Source: Herminiimonas sp. (GTDB lineage Bacteria; Pseudomonadota; Gammaproteobacteria; Burkholderiales; Burkholderiaceae). Taken from it: a stretch of 10,605 nt of DNA. This document shows positions 7,479 to 10,605 of this stretch, one piece after another. Where the stretch lies: NCBI GenBank assembly GCA_014377155.1, contig JACMQD010000009.1:1-10605 (forward strand), read 5' to 3'. Made by a program: the position numbers and the translations under genes. Under the pieces are notes generated by a model. It saw only the letters and a list, made by a program, of their open reading frames with translations. It was not told the DNA's origin and searched no databases. How positions within the stretch are numbered: position 1 is the first letter of the stretch; each line of letters opens with the position of its first letter.

Positions 7479-8459
7479 TCAGAGCTTGGTCACCACGACT
7501 GCCTCGCGCACATTGATTTTCTTTGGAATCAACTTAAGGCCGGCAAACACATCGGCGATTTTCTGCTGCTCGCCCAGCACCGTATCGGTGACCGGCTTCA
7601 CGCCGTACGCATAACGCGATGCGGCCAATTCGACGATCTCCGGCGCTAGGCCGATTTGGGTCGACAAGATGGCCGCGACTTCCTTGATGTTCTGGCGGCT
7701 CCAGTCATCGATGCGGGCCAGTTCGTCAAGCACGATCGCGATGGTGTCGGCATGCTTATCGGCATACGGACGCGAGGCCAGGAAAAATTGATGATTGGCG
7801 ACCAAGCCTTTGCCATCGGCCAGGATGCGCGCACCCAGCTGCTTCTCGGCGGCGGCCAGGAACGGATCCCAGATGACCCAGGCATCGACGCTGCCGCGCT
7901 CGAACGCCGCGCGGGCATCGGCCGGCGCCAGGAAAACCACGTCGACATCCTTGTACTCGAGGCCGGCTTTTTCCAGCGCCCTGACCAGCAGGTAGTGCAC
8001 GTTCGAGCCCTTGTTGAGGGCGACTTTCTTGCCTTTCAGTTCGGCCACGGTTTTCAGGGGCGATGTCTTCGGCACGACGATGGCTTCCGCCAATGGCGCC
8101 GGCGGTTCATTGGCGACATAGACCAGCTTGGCTCCGGCCGCTTGCGCAAAGATCGGCGGCGCTTCGCCGACGGTGCCGAAATCGATGCTGCCGACGTTCA
8201 AGCCTTCGAGCAGGACTGGTCCGGCCGGAAACTCGGTCCACTTGACCTCGATGCCGGAAGCGGCCAGGCGCTTTTCGAGTGTGCCACGCGCCTTGAGAAT
8301 GGTGAGCGTGCCGTACTTTTGATAGCCAATGCGCAGCATCGGTTTCGACTGCGCCAGCGCCAAGCCGGACCAGCTGGCGGCGAAGGCGCCGGCTGCTGCT
8401 ACGGAAAGCAGGCCCAGCGTGCGGCGCTTGGCGTCGTGTTTTTCAGTTGCGTTGCTCAT
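7479..8459 (-). CDS. ssuA: Periplasmic sulfonate-binding protein SsuA
   Basis: This 326-aa periplasmic solute-binding protein captures alkanesulfonates for SsuC/SsuB. The N-terminus has KRRTLGLLSVAAAGAFAAS (11-29) and a likely cleavage after ALA at about residue 36. The twin arginine makes export by Tat possible, although the motif is imperfect. The mature part shows LRIGYQKYGTLTILKARG at the start, then FPAGPVLLEGLNVGSIDFG, TVGEAPPIFAQAAGAKLVYV and the lobe-II segment FERGSVDAWVIWDPFLAAAE, all typical of SsuA (NMT1/THI5-like fold). I chose the ATG at 8459 with AAGGGA upstream. The next in-frame start further upstream is a TTG at 8480 with no added signal-peptide logic. The gap to ssuE is 135 nt, longer than the other gaps, so a secondary promoter here is possible. 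Confidence 0.96.
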   Translation of the reverse strand: MSNATEKHDAKRRTLGLLSVAAAGAFAASWSGLALAQSKPMLRIGYQKYGTLTILKARGTLEKRLAASGIEVKWTEFPAGPVLLEGLNVGSIDFGTVGEAPPIFAQAAGAKLVYVANEPPAPLAEAIVVPKTSPLKTVAELKGKKVALNKGSNVHYLLVRALEKAGLEYKDVDVVFLAPADARAAFERGSVDAWVIWDPFLAAAEKQLGARILADGKGLVANHQFFLASRPYADKHADTIAIVLDELARIDDWSRQNIKEVAAILSTQIGLAPEIVELAASRYAYGVKPVTDTVLGEQQKIADVFAGLKLIPKKINVREAVVVTKL

Positions 8460-8594
8460 ATGCGATCCCTTGGTATGCAATAATTTAAAAAAAGTATCCC
8501 CATGCCGTCGTCGCAGAAGTATGTAGGCGCAACGGTGTCGTGGCCGCCGGGTTGTCAGGCAGGGTACGAAGTAGTCGGTGACGGTGTTGCGGAC
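8460..8594 (-). promoter_or_regulatory. ssuE-ssuA intergenic region, possible internal promoter
   Basis: These 135 nt are the largest gap within the ssu run. The half nearest ssuA turns AT-rich on the minus strand (a T7 run followed by AAATTATTGC). AATTATTGC (8485-8477) is a 9-base match to the cysT upstream region (4078-4070). This could be a -10 region or a regulator site. I could not assign a convincing -35 box. The half nearest ssuE is GC-rich and shows no clear feature. Confidence 0.35.
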
Positions 8595-9194
8595 CTACAC
8601 GCTACATCGCACCTGCGCGAACGGTACTGGCGCAAAGTCGGTTGTCGATGAAGCGTAGACGGACTGCAACGCAAGCAGGCTGGCCGCCAAATGGGCGACA
8701 CCTTCCTCGATGCGCTTGACGATGAGCGGATCGATCGTCAGGCCCTTTTCGGCATTCCAGCTGATCTGCGCGTCGGTCGCGTAAATGCTCGGCAAGACAT
8801 GTTTGGCAGCCAGCGACGACAGGACCGGTCGCAGCGCATAGTCCAGCGCCAGCATGTGCGACTGGCTGCCGCCAGTCGCTAGCGGCAGCACAAGTTTGCC
8901 GGCCAGCGCGTCTTGCGGCAGCAAGTCGAGAAACGCCTTCAAGATGCCGCTGTAGGCCGCCTTGTAGACCGGCGTCGCGATGACGACCGCATCAACCCGC
9001 GCTACCTGAGCCTGGGCCGCCTTGATGTCGCTATCGTTGAAGTCGGCTCCCAGCAAGGCTTGCGCCGGTAGATCGAGGACATGTAACTTGCTCGTACGGT
9101 GGCCTAGCAGCGCCAGCCGTTCACCCACATGATGGAGAAGTCGCGTGGAACGCGATGGAATCGACGGACTGCCGGCTAACAGAAGGATTGTCAT
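8595..9194 (-). CDS. ssuE: NAD(P)H-dependent FMN reductase SsuE
   Basis: This 199-aa flavodoxin-like flavin reductase makes FMNH2 for SsuD. It shows the FMN-binding loop LAGSPSIPSRSTRLL (6-20), the characteristic ATPVYKAAYSGILKAFLDLL (73-92) and LPLATGGSQSHMLALDYALRP (103-123). Y119 in the LDYAL segment matches the pi-helix tyrosine (Tyr118) that marks SsuE among FMN reductases. E. coli SsuE is 191 aa. The ATG at 9194 has a weak GGGA site; the gap to sbp is only 26 nt, so the gene is probably read from the sbp promoter. The 135-nt gap to ssuA is described separately. Confidence 0.95.
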   Translation of the reverse strand: MTILLLAGSPSIPSRSTRLLHHVGERLALLGHRTSKLHVLDLPAQALLGADFNDSDIKAAQAQVARVDAVVIATPVYKAAYSGILKAFLDLLPQDALAGKLVLPLATGGSQSHMLALDYALRPVLSSLAAKHVLPSIYATDAQISWNAEKGLTIDPLIVKRIEEGVAHLAASLLALQSVYASSTTDFAPVPFAQVRCSV

Positions 9195-9220
9195 GGAATT
9201 TCCCGTGGAAGCGGTGATGA

Positions 9221-10228
9221 TTATTTCTTACTTGGCTGGTAGATCTGGTCAAACGATCCGCCATCGGAGAAGTGGATTTTTTGCGCCTTGGCCCAGCCAC
9301 CGAACACGTCATTGATGGTAAACAGCGTCACCTTCGGGAATTGCGCCGCGTACTTTTTTGCGGCTTTGTCGGAAATCGGACGATAGTAATGGCGCGCCGC
9401 GATTTCCTGGCCTTCTTCGGTATACAGATATTGCAGGTAAGCTTCCGCAACCTTGCGGGTTCCACGCTTATCGGCCACCTTGTCGACCACGGTAACCGGT
9501 GGCTCGGCAAGAATGCTGAGATGCGGCACCACCACTTCGAATTTGTCCGGCCCCAGTTCCTTGATGGCAAGGATCGCTTCGTTTTCCCAGGCGATCAGGA
9601 CGTCGCCAATGCCGCGTTCGACGAAGGTGGTGGTCGAGCCGCGCGCGCCGGAATCGAGTACTGGCACGTTCTTGAATACTTTGGCGACGAAGTCCTTTGC
9701 GGTCGCATCGGTGCCGCCCGGTTGTTTCAGCGCATGGCCCCATGCGGCGAGATAATTCCAGCGCGCACCGCCGGAGGTCTTCGGATTGGGGGTGATGACC
9801 GATACGCCCGGCTTGACCAGGTCGGCCCAATCCTTGATGCCTTTCGGATTACCCTTGCGTACCAAAAACACGATGGTCGATGTATAGGGCGAACTGTTGT
9901 GCGGCAGGCGCTTTTGCCAGTCCTTCGCCAGCAAACCCTTTTCGGCCAGTTCGTCGATATCGTAGGCCAGGGCCAGCGTGACCACATCGGCATCAAGGCC
10001 ATCGATCACCGAGCGCGCCTGCTTGCCGGAGCCGCCATGTGACTGCTTGATCGTGAGGTCGTCGCCTGACTTGCCTTTCCACTGCTTGGCGAATTCCTTG
10101 TTGACGCTCTGGTAGAACTCGCGGGTCGGGTCATAGGACACGTTGAGGATGCTGACATCGGCCGCCCATGCGCCGGGCACGACGAAGGCGAACAAGAGGG
10201 CCGACCGGACAAGTTTTGTGAATACCAT
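9221..10228 (-). CDS. sbp: Periplasmic sulfate-binding protein Sbp
   Basis: This 335-aa periplasmic protein binds sulfate and delivers it to CysT/CysW/CysA. A Sec signal peptide is clear (residues 1-22, cleavage after AWA). Family motifs follow: [16 protein letters not shown] (28-43), [16 protein letters not shown] (63-78), [19 protein letters not shown] (146-164) and [19 protein letters not shown] (192-210). CysP (thiosulfate-binding) is a near relative, but the motifs read as Sbp. The gene is far from cysTWA, with the six ssu genes between, so it may be the first gene of an sbp-ssu transcript. The ATG at 10228 has AGGGA about 9 nt upstream; that site lies in one arm of an 11-bp inverted repeat. 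Confidence 0.96.
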   Translation of the reverse strand: MVFTKLVRSALLFAFVVPGAWAADVSILNVSYDPTREFYQSVNKEFAKQWKGKSGDDLTIKQSHGGSGKQARSVIDGLDADVVTLALAYDIDELAEKGLLAKDWQKRLPHNSSPYTSTIVFLVRKGNPKGIKDWADLVKPGVSVITPNPKTSGGARWNYLAAWGHALKQPGGTDATAKDFVAKVFKNVPVLDSGARGSTTTFVERGIGDVLIAWENEAILAIKELGPDKFEVVVPHLSILAEPPVTVVDKVADKRGTRKVAEAYLQYLYTEEGQEIAARHYYRPISDKAAKKYAAQFPKVTLFTINDVFGGWAKAQKIHFSDGGSFDQIYQPSKK

Positions 10229-10231
10229 TTT

Positions 10232-10295
10232 TGATTTCCCTGAAAGGGGTGTTTGTTTTCAATCTGGACAGAGTAAAGACAGAGCAGGGAAATCA
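10232..10295 (-). promoter_or_regulatory. 11-bp inverted repeat enclosing the sbp ribosome site
   Basis: TGATTTCCCTG (10295-10285 on the minus strand) is perfectly complementary to CAGGGAAATCA (10242-10232), with 42 nt between. The second arm contains the sbp Shine-Dalgarno AGGGA and ends 3 nt before the ATG. In the message, pairing would hide the ribosome site. This requires transcription to begin upstream of 10295. A DNA operator is the alternative reading. Confidence 0.5.
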
Positions 10296-10315
10296 GAACG
10301 AATTGTTTTGCGGTT

Positions 10316-10338
10316 CGATATGCGGTTTGCGCATATCG
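10316..10338. promoter_or_regulatory. Candidate operator, 9-bp inverted repeat
   Basis: CGATATGCG (10316-10324) and CGCATATCG (10330-10338) are perfect inverted arms around GTTTG, 88 nt upstream of the sbp ATG. The inner bases read T (10321), eleven bases, A (10333), the T-N11-A layout favoured by LysR-type regulators such as CysB. The match is suggestive only, since T-N11-A is loose. Confidence 0.45.
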
Positions 10339-10379
10339 CGATGACGTACAGGAGAGCAGCCAAAACCGGAGGCAGCTTT

Positions 10380-10421
10380 ATGTCGCGCATTGCAGCCGTT
10401 CACCGGGTACTGTCAGGTTAA
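10380..10421 (+). CDS. Possible 13-codon ORF with a good ribosome site
   Basis: GGAGG (10368-10372) sits 7 nt before an ATG at 10380. The frame encodes MSRIAAVHRVLSG and ends with TAA. It points away from sbp, towards whatever lies beyond the right edge, and could be a leader peptide. No recognised family. A 13-codon frame can easily arise by chance, and the only real support is the well-spaced ribosome site. The GGAGG is part of a 15-mer also found at the left edge, where no ORF follows. Confidence 0.25.
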   Translation: MSRIAAVHRVLSG

Positions 10422-10441
10422 TTCCTGATCCGTTACGATGA

Positions 10442-10604
10442 CGCGATGAAGACATCAAAGCCGTACATGGACGCCCCCGGTATGCCAAGCTCTCAATCCA
10501 TGATGACGCGAAGGTAAAGATTGCACCCGTACATTCGGACTTTATCTGTGGCGCTTTGCCACTGTCCCTGATGGGATATGCTGGTAGGCGCCTCAATCGC
10601 TTTA
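10442..10604 (+). other. Open frame of unknown status running off the edge
   Basis: From 10442 to the window end one plus-strand frame has no stop (54 codons) and encodes a plausible-looking segment, including KAVHGRPRYAKLSIHDDAKV. It is closed upstream by TGA at 10439 and has no ATG before 10571, so it is either a remnant, the start of a gene using a rare initiation codon, or chance. An opposing minus-strand frame (10596-10378) is also open. I recognise no family in either. Confidence 0.2.
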
Positions 10605-10605
10605 T

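Larger units (their letters stand above)
10229..10605. other. sbp upstream region
   Basis: About 377 nt without a firm gene. On the sbp side (10229-10340) there are an 11-bp inverted repeat overlapping the ribosome site, a 7-bp direct repeat with 11-bp period, a TCGTTCT shared with the cysT leader, and a 9-bp inverted repeat. Beyond about 10360 there is a possible short plus-strand ORF, two copies of an imperfect repeat and an open reading frame that leaves the window. I could not place a reliable -35/-10 pair for sbp. Confidence 0.6.

Noticed and set aside
7479..8480. SsuA starting at the TTG at 8480
   Set aside because: The ATG at 8459 has AAGGGA at good spacing and already gives a complete signal peptide.
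10255..10277. TTTACT (10277-10272) as a -35 box for sbp
   Set aside because: It matches TTGACA at 4 of 6 positions, but no acceptable -10 box lies 16-18 bp downstream, and it would place the start inside the inverted repeat.
10143..10421. 92-codon plus-strand frame covering the sbp start and leader
   Set aside because: It is antisense to the sbp signal peptide and its control region, with no ribosome site at its first ATG. Only its last 13 codons, with their own ribosome site, were kept as a weak candidate.
1..10605. CRISPR arrays, tRNA or rRNA genes, transposases, prophage or toxin-antitoxin genes
   Set aside because: I looked on both strands and saw no regularly spaced repeats, tRNA-like folds or recognisable mobile-element proteins.

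Overview
This window carries a complete sulfur-scavenging locus on the minus strand. Read in the direction of transcription (right to left) the order is sbp - ssuE - ssuA - ssuD - ssuC - ssuB - ssuF - cysT - cysW - cysA - cysB. The protein sequences (a CysB of about 309 aa, a 71-aa TOBE/Mop-like SsuF, an SsuD very close to the enterobacterial form), the moderately high GC and the sbp/cysTWA/cysB grouping suggest a betaproteobacterium of the Burkholderiales, most likely Oxalobacteraceae (Herbaspirillum/Collimonas/Herminiimonas-like). That placement is inference from recall, not from a search.

Layout. Bases 1-251 lie downstream of cysB; I see no gene there, but there are three inverted repeats. 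cysB (252-1181), cysA (1191-2258), cysW (2261-3169) and cysT (3171-4034) are packed with gaps of 1-9 nt and form one transcription unit: the membrane and ATPase parts of the sulfate/thiosulfate ABC transporter plus the sulfur-limitation regulator. Bases 4035-4224 are an AT-rich upstream region with repeated GCATCAG/GTTATT elements (probable promoter and CysB region), followed by a REP-like GC-rich hairpin that closes the ssu unit. ssuF (4225-4440), ssuB (4497-5351), ssuC (5398-6225), ssuD (6235-7389), ssuA (7479-8459) and ssuE (8595-9194) encode sulfonate uptake and FMNH2-dependent desulfonation. sbp (9221-10228) encodes the periplasmic sulfate-binding protein. Bases 10229-10605 are the sbp upstream region, rich in inverted and direct repeats, with a possible 13-codon ORF and an unresolved open frame on the plus strand.

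How the genes work together. Sbp would deliver sulfate to the CysT/CysW/CysA importer. SsuA would deliver alkanesulfonates to SsuC/SsuB. SsuE supplies FMNH2 to SsuD, which releases sulfite in the cytoplasm for cysteine synthesis. CysB would coordinate both routes under sulfur limitation. No sulfate-reduction genes are present.

The most interesting signals are non-coding. The leaders of sbp and cysT have a parallel layout: a TCGTTCT heptamer about 70-73 nt upstream of the start codon, overlapping or touching an arm that can pair across a 40-42 nt loop with the Shine-Dalgarno region. The arm sequences differ but both pair (11/11 in sbp, 8/9 in cysT). This may be an RNA-level control element or a CysB operator. 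No foreign, mobile, CRISPR or RNA genes were recognised.
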